This document shows positions 30,201 through 37,574 of a stretch of 37,574 nucleotides of DNA, piece by piece. Origin of the DNA: a virus; the IMG/VR virus record IMGVR_UViG_3300037264_000407, positions 1 through 37,574 of that record. The stretch is one strand, 5' to 3'. The notes below the pieces were generated by a model. It worked only from the letters and a program-made list of their open reading frames with translations, made no database searches and was not told the DNA's origin. How positions within the stretch are numbered: the stretch's first letter is position 1; the number at the start of each line of letters is the position of its first letter. The position numbers and the translations under genes were made by a program.

Positions 30201-31625
30201 TTAGTTAAGGAGTAACGCGCCACGATTAGAATCAAGAGCCTTGACACCGCAGAGCATGTCAACAGTGACAAGATGTCCCTGCTTCGTGCCATTATAAGTG
30301 ATGCAGACCCTGATTGAGAGGTTATTGAAGTTAGCAACTGCGGCTCGCGCACCGGCGTTAGACATAGGGAGAGCTAACGGACGGCTTACGAATGCAATCG
30401 CGTGCTTCACGAAGGCAAGGTTCATGCCACCAGCAGGACCGGGATTAACGGTCGAGTTGTCAGCAATCGCCGTAACAAGCGGACGATCAAGCGTAAATGA
30501 TCCCGATCCGGTTGCAACAACAGTGTAAACGTGCTGTGCCGCCACCAGTGTCGGACTTGTCGCCAAAATACCAAACGTGATAAGCTGACCGACGTAAATA
30601 GTCGGGCCGCCATCATAAGCAATCGCTCCGTGCCATCCAAGACGATAGCCAGAAGCCGTTGCCGTTCCACCGGCATCCAAGGAAGCCGTCGGCTGATTTA
30701 TAAGTGCGCGGGTGTAGTGCGTAATAGGCGTTGACGCGGCCAAAGCCTCGCGCAATGCCGGATACACACTAATATCCACGCCAGCCGTGGCCGCATAAAC
30801 ACGACGAGGAATCTGGTCACCACCAATAACCACCCAGTGACCAATCGTTTCGTCGCCAGCCGCTGCAACCGGGACAACATTATCCCCGGCTGCCGCCGTA
30901 GCATCAGAGGAACCAGCCGTTGTCGTTCCCGTCGTCGGAAACGGCATATTCTGGCACATGAACATATCAAATCCAAGCCGACGACCTAGAGACGCCTCGC
31001 GGAGAGCCGTGCCTTGATCGCCAACCCGATCTGCATCGGTAAATGCGTCGTCAGCCAAGATGTCTGTCTCAGCCGAAGGATTTAAAATAAGGAAACGACC
31101 GTTCATCGGAACCTTATTGATGTTCATCCTCTCGCGAAGCTCAAGAATCTGCTCCTTGGCATTCGTCGAAGAGAAGTTACCAAACTCTCCAACCATGTTC
31201 TCAAGGAACTGAGCGTGTTGACCAAGGAGAATCTTGTCAACCATTTGTGCGATTGAAAGCACAGCCGGTTGAAGATACTCTTCGACCAGATTTTTAAATG
31301 ACTTGCTCTGCTCGCCGTCTTTAATAAGGAACGACGTGTGCAAGTGCTGATCGAGAGGGACAGGAATGTTAGTCGCGTTAGCGTTCTGAACAGTCACATC
31401 CGAGCGATCATCCTTACGATTGGCGGTAAACTCACCAATACTTCGGGTATTAACAACATCGCCGAACTGGGCGATCAAATTTTCAAAATCTCGGTGAACG
31501 AGACTTCCAATGACCATATTCTCTTCGAGAATAGCCAAAGACTCCTGCGCCCAAAGCTCAGGATTGAAAGCGTCCAAGCTATTATCGTAAGCAAGTTTCC
31601 AGATAAAATAACCAACAGGCTTCAT
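30201..31625 (-). CDS. major capsid protein, P22-coat-like / HK97 fold
   Basis: 474 residues directly after the scaffold gene. The N-terminal LAILEENMVIGSLVHRDFEN and the C-terminal CITYNGTKQGHLVTVDMLCG resemble P22 gp5-type coat proteins. A low-complexity Ala/Thr/Gly insert near 225-250 could be the surface insertion domain. Codons are much richer in C/G endings than in most of the window, as expected for the most abundant protein. ATG 31625 overlaps the scaffold stop (ATGA), with GGTAGGTG upstream. Residues 6-13, YFIWKLAY, nearly match residues 7-14 of the scaffold protein. Confidence 0.92.
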   Translation of the reverse strand: MKPVGYFIWKLAYDNSLDAFNPELWAQESLAILEENMVIGSLVHRDFENLIAQFGDVVNTRSIGEFTANRKDDRSDVTVQNANATNIPVPLDQHLHTSFLIKDGEQSKSFKNLVEEYLQPAVLSIAQMVDKILLGQHAQFLENMVGEFGNFSSTNAKEQILELRERMNINKVPMNGRFLILNPSAETDILADDAFTDADRVGDQGTALREASLGRRLGFDMFMCQNMPFPTTGTTTAGSSDATAAAGDNVVPVAAAGDETIGHWVVIGGDQIPRRVYAATAGVDISVYPALREALAASTPITHYTRALINQPTASLDAGGTATASGYRLGWHGAIAYDGGPTIYVGQLITFGILATSPTLVAAQHVYTVVATGSGSFTLDRPLVTAIADNSTVNPGPAGGMNLAFVKHAIAFVSRPLALPMSNAGARAAVANFNNLSIRVCITYNGTKQGHLVTVDMLCGVKALDSNRGALLLN

Positions 31626-32374
31626 TTTACACCTACCGTGTCTCGGATTTGTTTTCTGTTTTCCCGATATTTCGCGGGATCACTGACTACAGTATTTAAG
31701 TTTACTTTTCCGTCGGTTGAATTGCCGCCGCCTACGCCGCCCTTCACACCAGACTTAAAAAGATTACCAAAAATATCTGGAGTCTCTTTCATTCTCTTAA
31801 TGGTTTCAGTCGGACTCAAAATTAACTTTTGGGTCTGACCGTCCTTGATTTCATTGAATTCAATTTCAACAGCAAACGAGCCATCTTCCTTCTTATTCAA
31901 TTTTGCCTTGTTCGCAAGCAGCGTGTGGACTTGCATCGGTGAGAATGCTTCCCCATTAATAGCTGCCGCCATAATTTCAGTTTCAATCTTATGGTCCGTG
32001 AAAAGCTTGTGATAGCCATCACGTTCTTTTAGTAAATCTTCTTTTTCTTTTTGGTGGGCTTTTTTAAGTTTGTCATTTTCTTCTTTTATCAGAGTTACCT
32101 CTGATTTACTCTTGTTTTCGATCTCATCTATTTTGCCTTGGAGGTCATTAACGACATCCTGATTGCCAGCGAATTTTTCTTGCATCTCTTTGAGGCTAAG
32201 AGTCAATTTCTCGTTATCCTCTTTGAGTTTTCGCTTATCCTTAGCTAATAGACTATTAACTTCGTCTTGAGTAAATTTCTTTTCCTTTGTTGGATCAGGA
32301 TTGCCGCCGCTACCCGGATCGCCTTCACCTTCATAGCAGAGTTTCCAAGTGAAGTAATTTGATTTAAAAAACAT
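31622..32374 (-). CDS. capsid scaffolding protein, 250 aa
   Basis: FTQDEVNSLLAKDKRK (34-49) is a typical opening of phage scaffold proteins, followed by a strong coiled coil to about residue 125, the conserved GEAFSPMQVHTLL segment (141-153) and a Gly-rich, flexible C-terminus that probably binds coat protein. It is made just before the coat gene and should direct procapsid assembly and then leave. The N-terminus carries YFTWKLCY (7-14), shared with the coat protein. GGGG lies upstream of ATG 32374. Confidence 0.92.
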   Translation of the reverse strand: MFFKSNYFTWKLCYEGEGDPGSGGNPDPTKEKKFTQDEVNSLLAKDKRKLKEDNEKLTLSLKEMQEKFAGNQDVVNDLQGKIDEIENKSKSEVTLIKEENDKLKKAHQKEKEDLLKERDGYHKLFTDHKIETEIMAAAINGEAFSPMQVHTLLANKAKLNKKEDGSFAVEIEFNEIKDGQTQKLILSPTETIKRMKETPDIFGNLFKSGVKGGVGGGNSTDGKVNLNTVVSDPAKYRENRKQIRDTVGVK

Positions 32375-32386
32375 CTTAATGCCCCT

Positions 32387-32830
32387 TTAAGCTTTTAAAA
32401 AGCTTATGGTAGTTTTTCCTGCCAGAAATGGCAGTAAATAGTTCCAAGCTTCAATAGATGGAACACCTGACATGCGCCACTGTTCCTTATACTTTCCATC
32501 ATAGCTGGAGCTAATAGAGTCAATACGTTCGCTAGTAACGACAAGATTTTCACGTTCTTTTGTTGGATTGAAGCCTTCTAAGTATCTTAGTGCGATTTCA
32601 GCACAGGCCCAACCAACTTCTAGCGGAGTATAGCTATTCTCTCCGCGTGGAAATTGATTCTCCTGATCAGGATCAGTTTTACTCCCCCTATAATTTAAAG
32701 TATCAATTAGCCTAGTTGACATGGCTAAAGCTTTATCCTTATCGCTGGTCGTAGCAGTAAGCCACAATCCGGCGTTTAAGTGGTCGGCAAAATAAATATC
32801 TGCCTCGGCTGCTGTTAGGTAAGCACTCAT
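32387..32830 (-). CDS. head-tail adaptor (neck) protein, 147 aa
   Basis: YLTAAEADIYFADHL at the N-terminus, DKDKALAMSTRLIDTL, then FPRGENSYTPLEVGWACAEIALRYL follow the pattern of the HK97 gp6/SPP1 gp15-like adaptors that join to the portal (sometimes annotated DnaT-like). Helical, no membrane segment. It overlaps the upstream gene by 4 bp, with GGAGAAAGC before ATG 32830. The unusual place is between portal-proximal genes and scaffold, rather than after the coat gene. Confidence 0.82.
   Translation of the reverse strand: MSAYLTAAEADIYFADHLNAGLWLTATTSDKDKALAMSTRLIDTLNYRGSKTDPDQENQFPRGENSYTPLEVGWACAEIALRYLEGFNPTKERENLVVTSERIDSISSSYDGKYKEQWRMSGVPSIEAWNYLLPFLAGKTTISFLKA
32388..32406. repeat. 19-bp perfect palindrome at adaptor gene end
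   Basis: TAAGCTTTT and AAAAGCTTA flank a single central base at the 3' end of the adaptor gene, just before the scaffold gene. It encodes the last codons (SFLKA and stop) and contains TTTAAA. As RNA it could form a hairpin with almost no loop; chance or an mRNA-end signal are both possible. Confidence 0.5.
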
Positions 32831-33234
32831 GCTTTCTCCACAACAAGTCTAACATAGGTTTTAACCATTCCGGCCATATTAGTAAAATTTGCGACAATTC
32901 TTAAAGACCCGTCAAGAGCATAACTGTAAAGACCTCTCGACCTAAAAAACACGTCACCCGGATTAATAATAAGAAGGTCCAAACCTCCGTTTTCTAAAAT
33001 CGTAAAAATGTTTGCGCTAGTTTTATTGCCGGAAACATTTAAAGTCCAAACATCTGGAGGGGGATTATCTTGGCCTTCGCAGGTTTCAATCTGGACAATA
33101 TCCCCAAATAGCCGAGAGTCAAATAACTCTCCTTGCACGTCTCCATTGCCATCAGGAATAAGCTCAAAATCAAAAATATTATGAAATCGTTTTTCGTTAA
33201 TGACTTCATTGATTGTGCCTAATGTTGTCATCAT
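32827..33234 (-). CDS. hypothetical virion-region protein, 135 aa
   Basis: Beta-rich, soluble. Phrases such as GELFDSRLFGDIVQIETCEG, LDLLIINPGDVFFRSRGLYS and TYVRLVVEKA give no family I can name. It starts at one of two adjacent ATG codons (33234 or 33231) with GGAGAG upstream, and overlaps both neighbours by 4 bp. The order portal, 139 aa, 135 aa, adaptor suggests a minor head or decoration component. Confidence 0.65.
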   Translation of the reverse strand: MMTTLGTINEVINEKRFHNIFDFELIPDGNGDVQGELFDSRLFGDIVQIETCEGQDNPPPDVWTLNVSGNKTSANIFTILENGGLDLLIINPGDVFFRSRGLYSYALDGSLRIVANFTNMAGMVKTYVRLVVEKA

Positions 33235-33650
33235 CTTGGTCTCTCCACCATAAAATTAAGTCTTAGTTGTCCGCCGGTAACGAACCCATCAACCTGAATC
33301 AAAATATTTTGGGCGTGAAACTGTCCAGTATTTATAAAAACTTGTTGCTCAGTATTTGGAATTTCGACTATTGGTATAATAAGCTCAGGTGGGAAACAAT
33401 GTCCAAAACCTTCCGATTGAGAATGAAGCCGAAAAAATGTTGGAAAAGACGGAGGGCTATCTAAATTAGTTAAATCAACCATAATATTTTTAACTACCCC
33501 GTCGAACCTGTCATCGGCTACAATGAAAAAAGCTACAAAATTGGCGGGCGCAGTAAGGACCATTGTTACAAAAGAGAAACGGCCCTCAGTTCTCATCAAG
33601 GCGTCAACAGAGCCTGTAAAAGTATTGATCTGTATGGGTTTAAAGCTCAT
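33231..33650 (-). CDS. hypothetical virion-region protein, 139 aa
   Basis: Beta-rich protein with a hydrophobic core and no membrane or signal segment. It lies immediately after the portal gene (one-base overlap) and before a similarly sized beta-rich protein. Both might be small capsid decoration or vertex proteins; this is from position and composition only. No motif recognised. Confidence 0.65.
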   Translation of the reverse strand: MSFKPIQINTFTGSVDALMRTEGRFSFVTMVLTAPANFVAFFIVADDRFDGVVKNIMVDLTNLDSPPSFPTFFRLHSQSEGFGHCFPPELIIPIVEIPNTEQQVFINTGQFHAQNILIQVDGFVTGGQLRLNFMVERPR

Positions 33651-35320
33651 TATTTGCCTTCCCCTCTATCAGTGTCTTTTGGTTCATCTTTATTTACCTT
33701 CTTTTCCTCTTTTGCTTCTTTAGAAGGATCAGGGCTAGTGTCGTTAATGCCTCTAGCCGCACCACCACCGGGTGCTTGAGAAATTTGAATGAGTTTAAGT
33801 CGTTCCGTGTGTTCCTTTTGGGCAGTCTCTACTTCACTTGCAGGGTATCCCTTAGCTTTGGCTGCCGTTTTACGCGAAAGAATACCATTTTCGAGGTCTT
33901 GGTGAATAACGTCAGTGTCGACATTAACAACCTCGGCTGCGTCAACCTCTTTTTTAATTTTCTCAAGAGTGTCTTCGCTAATTTTATGCCCAAGAAGCAT
34001 TGTTGCTATATTTTTTGAAACTTCTCGTTGATAAGTCATCGAACTAGCAGCAGTTTGTAACTTTTGAAGCTCCTTAGCTTGATTTAAACGATCATCATCA
34101 GTCTGTAACTGATACCTTTTAGGGTATCTAACTTCGGCAGCCTCTTCGTCCATATAGCCTGACCACAAATCAGCAAATTTATTCTCAAATCTTTCGATTT
34201 CAAGACCAATTCGTGATAATCCTGCCTCTAGCCCCGATACGTCTTTGTCTTTTGAATCCGCCGACGCTCTAACAGGCTGTAAATTCTGGACAGCTAGATG
34301 AAGAAGATTACGAATCTCTCGCTTCATCTGCTCTTCCTTCTCCATATTAGCTTTTAAAGGCTCACTAGAAGGATGAATAAAGTCTGGCTTATTTGTTCCT
34401 TGGGCATACTGTCGGCCTTTCATCGGACCAACAGCAGTTTTGCTCTCAGAATCAGTGTTTTCAAAAGCTTCATTCTCTGATTCAGCAATGTAACGAGCGA
34501 TTGAACGATTATCCGATTCTTCAACATAAAATGGAAAATTCGCCTTGATGCCATAATAAATGTCGGATGAAATAAGATTAGTTAAAGCAATTTGATAATC
34601 AGCAACATCTACTAAAAGCGAATCAGGTAACTCAAGAATTATAAAAGGGATTTCAGGAATATCCAAAATCCTTTGTTCAGCCGTATCTTCTGCTCCAGAA
34701 GAGTAGCTTTCTACAATAACCTTCCCGTCGTCTGATTTAAAAATCTTTCTAATAGAAGTTTTTGTAGAAATTGGGAGTCCGATTAGATCATAATCATAAG
34801 AGCATTGTTCTAATTGGAGTGCTTTCAGACGACCAAATTCATCGTATGCATAATTTAAAATCTGCTCAACTGAATAAGTATAAATATATGGGCGAATGTC
34901 TTTTGTCTCATAAAGGCTAGGAAAATCAGAGATAGCTGGCATGTCCACGAAAACGCCAACTTTGCCCATTGAAAGGAGTTCTAAGAGAATTTTTGAAGCA
35001 ATAAAGCTTTCCATTGTGTTGCCAGTTAAGTCAACACCGCGAGCATCAACGCCGGAAATAGCTTCCAGATACTTCTTTGATCCCCCAACTCTAACTACAT
35101 CAGAAATTCTCTGAAAAATCGAGTTGGCAATCTCACGAATCCCTGATTTAGCATAAGCCGCACAAGGAGTTACTTTCTTGCGCTCTGTAAAATCAACTTC
35201 AGTCTCTCGGTCAGAGAATTTTATTAAATATCGAGTGACAAAATTCGGCCCACCCTCCATTGTTAAACGGAATTTCTCGTAGTCAGTAAGCCACTGGAGA
35301 TATTTAGGGTGATTAGCCAT
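33650..35320 (-). CDS. portal protein, 556 aa
   Basis: Follows the large terminase, as portals do. The size, the early YLQWLTDYEKFRLTMEGG segment, the central GIKANFPFYVEESDNRSIAR and the helical SGLEAGLSRIGLEIERFENK segment fit the portal clip and stem regions of siphovirus portals. The last 30 residues are a charged, flexible Lys/Glu/Asp tail. It forms the dodecameric DNA channel at one capsid vertex. ATG 35320 has AGGA upstream and lies directly after the terminase stop. Confidence 0.88.
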   Translation of the reverse strand: MANHPKYLQWLTDYEKFRLTMEGGPNFVTRYLIKFSDRETEVDFTERKKVTPCAAYAKSGIREIANSIFQRISDVVRVGGSKKYLEAISGVDARGVDLTGNTMESFIASKILLELLSMGKVGVFVDMPAISDFPSLYETKDIRPYIYTYSVEQILNYAYDEFGRLKALQLEQCSYDYDLIGLPISTKTSIRKIFKSDDGKVIVESYSSGAEDTAEQRILDIPEIPFIILELPDSLLVDVADYQIALTNLISSDIYYGIKANFPFYVEESDNRSIARYIAESENEAFENTDSESKTAVGPMKGRQYAQGTNKPDFIHPSSEPLKANMEKEEQMKREIRNLLHLAVQNLQPVRASADSKDKDVSGLEAGLSRIGLEIERFENKFADLWSGYMDEEAAEVRYPKRYQLQTDDDRLNQAKELQKLQTAASSMTYQREVSKNIATMLLGHKISEDTLEKIKKEVDAAEVVNVDTDVIHQDLENGILSRKTAAKAKGYPASEVETAQKEHTERLKLIQISQAPGGGAARGINDTSPDPSKEAKEEKKVNKDEPKDTDRGEGK

Positions 35321-35322
35321 TA

Positions 35323-36972
35323 TTAAATCCTACTTATCGTTCTGCTACTGGTGTATTTTTCAGCCAAGGCGCAAGCTATCTCACAATAGTTTCTGGCGTG
35401 GCCATAGTGATCATCGTCAGTATTAACATATTTTGCCACCGGGTTTCCATCAGAGTCCTCATTTAAAACTCGAACAAGGGCGCAAAGGTGTTGCTTGTAT
35501 TCGTGCGGAGTGTCCTTTGGAATTAAAATAGTTTTTCTAAAAAATCTTCCAAGAGACAAGTCAAGCCACGAAGTTCTATCGACAGTAACAGTAGGCTGGT
35601 CGCCAGAAAACATAATTTCTTTGCCAGCAGCGTTATTACCATAAAAGACAAGCTTAACTAAGCCACGGAACCGATGCGCAAACTCAAGTGCCTTACGTCT
35701 TTCTGGGTTTGCGTCAATCGCGCAGCTAACGATGCGGTATCGAACCATCAATTCGTCAAGTTCTTCAAAATTAGAAACTTTTCCGATTCTTAAAACTTTT
35801 GCTTCAAGAGTCTTACCCGTGGTCCAGCGGGTGATTTCATAGTGCAAGTTTGTTCCTACGTCCACTCCCATTGTAATTAAGCCGGGTTCGGCTTTACTTG
35901 TCAGCGAGTAGTCGCCAAGTTGCCCATTTACAATATTTAAATCTAGCCGGGCGTTCTCTGTTAAGTGGGGGACGCCAAGCATACTGTTATAAAATTGTTG
36001 TGCGGCGGCAGGATTACGCTCGCTTCGTAAAAATGCCTGAGCTATCTCTTTCGGAGTCTTGGAGAAAGAGTAAAGCTGATTAATATAAAATCCACGACTG
36101 TCGCGTCCCGGAAACTGGGCGATATATGCGCCGTTAGAAAGCCAGTCCTCTTTAGTCTCGTGTGGCAGGACTCCGTGACACTCTTTACATTTATAGTGTG
36201 ACTCGTTAATACGCTCGTCATTTATGTCGTCGGCAGTCACAACCAAACACTCAGGAAAAGTTAGTTCGGTTATACGCCCGCAACAAGGACAATTAAAAAA
36301 GAAATGCTCCTGAGTGCTTTCCAAGTAAAATTTATTTATGCCAAAATTGCCGATAGTCGGAGTCGAAATGATCTGAGTTGTTTTTTTAATCTGTCCGGCC
36401 ATGCGCTCAAGAGCCAAAGGAATATTATCTTTTGGCATTTCGTCAACTTCGTCCAAAGTAACATTACCAACCGGAATAGACTTCAAACCGGATTTAGATT
36501 TAGAGCCACGAATATAAAGGCTGACTGCCCCTGCTCTCTTATGACCGACGTTTTTAACATCAGAAAAAAGGTTGGTTAAATGCGGTGAGAGTTCAATAGC
36601 GGGGTCGAAACGAGACGCGCTGAAGTCAGTCGCATCAGGCGATTTGGCAGGGAGAACATAGAGACAGTCCACTCGCTCAACATCCATTTTAAATAAGACG
36701 ATGTTAAGAACAGCTTCGGTCAGACCCATCTGGGCCGCTTTTTGACTGATGATGAGTTCGGATTTACAGTCGTGAATCTCTCTCGTCCAAGGATAGAATT
36801 TAAAAGACCAAGGACCGGGATATTGTCCGGCCATCACGCGATAGTTCTCCGCCCACTTACTTGCTCGCTGTATGCTGCGGCGCGTAAGCCCTTGCGTGAG
36901 AGTTTTGGAAAATACTTCTAACAAGTTAGGCTCCAGACTTCTGATACTAAGTGCGTAGCACCTAGTCTTCAT
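35323..36972 (-). CDS. terminase large subunit, GpA family
   Basis: 549 residues. The N-terminal AENYRVMAGQYPGPWSFKFY...PWTREIHD matches GpA-type terminases. The ATPase has a Walker-A-like SQKAAQMGLTEA (76-87) and Walker B VTLDEVDE (171-178). A zinc ribbon CPCCG...CKEC follows near 230-270. The nuclease begins with TMGVDVGTNL (about 370) and has further acidic residues (CAIDANPERRKAL, TDDDHYGHARNY). It translocates and cuts phage DNA. ATG 36972 has AAGG immediately upstream, which is poor spacing; a TTG at 36924 with GGAG six bases upstream is a second candidate. GpA-type terminases are typical of cos-like or other defined-end packaging, but I cannot tell the end type here. Confidence 0.92.
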   Translation of the reverse strand: MKTRCYALSIRSLEPNLLEVFSKTLTQGLTRRSIQRASKWAENYRVMAGQYPGPWSFKFYPWTREIHDCKSELIISQKAAQMGLTEAVLNIVLFKMDVERVDCLYVLPAKSPDATDFSASRFDPAIELSPHLTNLFSDVKNVGHKRAGAVSLYIRGSKSKSGLKSIPVGNVTLDEVDEMPKDNIPLALERMAGQIKKTTQIISTPTIGNFGINKFYLESTQEHFFFNCPCCGRITELTFPECLVVTADDINDERINESHYKCKECHGVLPHETKEDWLSNGAYIAQFPGRDSRGFYINQLYSFSKTPKEIAQAFLRSERNPAAAQQFYNSMLGVPHLTENARLDLNIVNGQLGDYSLTSKAEPGLITMGVDVGTNLHYEITRWTTGKTLEAKVLRIGKVSNFEELDELMVRYRIVSCAIDANPERRKALEFAHRFRGLVKLVFYGNNAAGKEIMFSGDQPTVTVDRTSWLDLSLGRFFRKTILIPKDTPHEYKQHLCALVRVLNEDSDGNPVAKYVNTDDDHYGHARNYCEIACALAEKYTSSRTISRI

Positions 36973-37180
36973 CCTTAAAAATATGTTTACTTACCCGACT
37001 CTGTTGGGTTTCAAGCCATTCGGCAACTACGCCACGACAAGCATAAAAATTACCGCCATGCCGGTAAATGCTAATAGACTGACCTTGTTCGTCTCTAGCG
37101 GAGATAAGAATCAAGCAAGAATCTGCATGTTCCATTATCTGGCTCATTGCCGTCTTGGAGATTTGGGATAGTGGAGTCAT
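36962..37180 (-). CDS. small protein upstream of terminase, 72 aa
   Basis: ATG 37180 overlaps the upstream stop (ATGA), with GAAGAGAAATC before it; the same frame is open further upstream but that part is Arg/Cys-rich and out-of-frame-like. The protein is helical then beta (ILISARDEQGQSISIYRHGG), ending in a basic/acidic tail. Position immediately before the large terminase makes it a possible terminase partner, but 72 residues is short for a small subunit and no helix-turn-helix is evident. Confidence 0.65.
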   Translation of the reverse strand: MTPLSQISKTAMSQIMEHADSCLILISARDEQGQSISIYRHGGNFYACRGVVAEWLETQQSRVSKHIFKDED

Positions 37181-37569
37181 GATTTCTCTTCGAGAAGAAT
37201 GGCAATCTTTTCGGCAATTTCTTCTCTGGCTTGGGAGTCTTCGACATAAGCACAAATAATGTCGAGAATGCTACTGGCGACTACGATGAGTTGCTCTTTA
37301 GAGAGCAAGCGTTTTTCGTCCTGATCCAATTTATGGGCGGCTTCGAGCGCAGCCTTGATTTTCATAACAAGGTCGCCGATAATTGGCGCACTGGCTATGA
37401 AAAGGTCATCATTATCACAGCGGTTAATCGCTTTTTCTAAAGAAAGCCGGAGAATGGCGACTTCCTCATGTAAACTTTTATGCGCCTTCCCGACTGTAGT
37501 TAGCTCTGTTACCCGCGCCCCGTATTTTAAAAGTTGATACGCTGCTTTGTCTTTTTTAAGTATGTCCAT
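37177..37569 (-). CDS. helical protein, 130 aa; probably C-terminal half of the ParB-like protein
   Basis: All-helical, charged, without a known motif. Read alone it would start at ATG 37569, five bases from the right edge. However, joining base 1 to base 37574 gives an open frame from the ParB-like protein (through VRGIMDILKKDK) with no stop, making one protein of about 343 residues whose C-terminal half is this one. If instead it is translated separately, the only ribosome site would be the GAGGG that the joined ends create. I earlier considered small terminase because it precedes the large subunit, but there is no sequence support. Confidence 0.6.
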   Translation of the reverse strand: MDILKKDKAAYQLLKYGARVTELTTVGKAHKSLHEEVAILRLSLEKAINRCDNDDLFIASAPIIGDLVMKIKAALEAAHKLDQDEKRLLSKEQLIVVASSILDIICAYVEDSQAREEIAEKIAILLEEKS

Positions 37570-37574
37570 GATCC

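Noticed and set aside
37177-37569. Small terminase call for the 130-aa protein
   Set aside because: Only its position supported it. There is no helix-turn-helix, and the frame joins the ParB-like protein across the window ends.

Overview
The window looks like the genome of a tailed phage of siphovirus type, probably with a Gram-negative host. It encodes a GpA-type large terminase, portal, scaffold, P22-like/HK97-fold coat protein, a 1602-residue tape measure (about 240 nm of tail at roughly 1.5 angstrom per residue), a major tail protein and a lambda-style G/GT frameshift pair. Three small lipoproteins in the lysis region point to a host with an outer membrane. Base composition is AT-rich, about 40% GC by eye. 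I see no tRNA, rRNA, CRISPR array, integrase, classical CI-type repressor or family A/B DNA polymerase. I cannot name the host from the sequence.

Layout. A single 488-bp control region (4672-5159) carries two good divergent sigma70-type promoters. Rightward (5160-9166) lies a short replication operon: PrimPol/SF3-helicase, a 67-aa protein, a DnaQ-like exonuclease and two acidic small proteins. It ends at a perfect 14-bp-stem bidirectional terminator (9169-9200). Leftward from the control region come a ParB-like protein (320 aa), two proteins of unknown function, a SNF2-family helicase and a second ParB-like protein that runs off the left edge. Starting at the right edge and running leftward to the same terminator is the whole late block: a 130-aa and a 72-aa protein, terminase, portal, neck proteins, scaffold, coat, head-closure protein, two fibre-like proteins, a thermonuclease, a membrane protein, tail proteins, tail tip, holin, lipoproteins and endolysin.

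The two window ends appear to join. The ParB-like frame leaving at base 1 continues in frame, without a stop, into the frame entering at base 37574. I therefore think this is a complete circular or circularly permuted genome of about 37.6 kb cut inside that gene. If so, essentially everything outside 5160-9166 is one leftward transcription unit of about 33 kb, and both units meet at the shared terminator.

Points most worth a second look: the closure of the ends; the mirror-symmetric control region with its AACTGGTT palindrome; two adjacent fibre-like proteins that start with Sec signal peptides; a YFxWKLxY motif shared by the N-termini of the scaffold and coat proteins; a textbook -1 slippery site in the G/GT pair; a DnaQ-like exonuclease with altered catalytic residues; three consecutive lipoproteins in the lysis cassette; and a strong excess of the hexamer TTTAAA.
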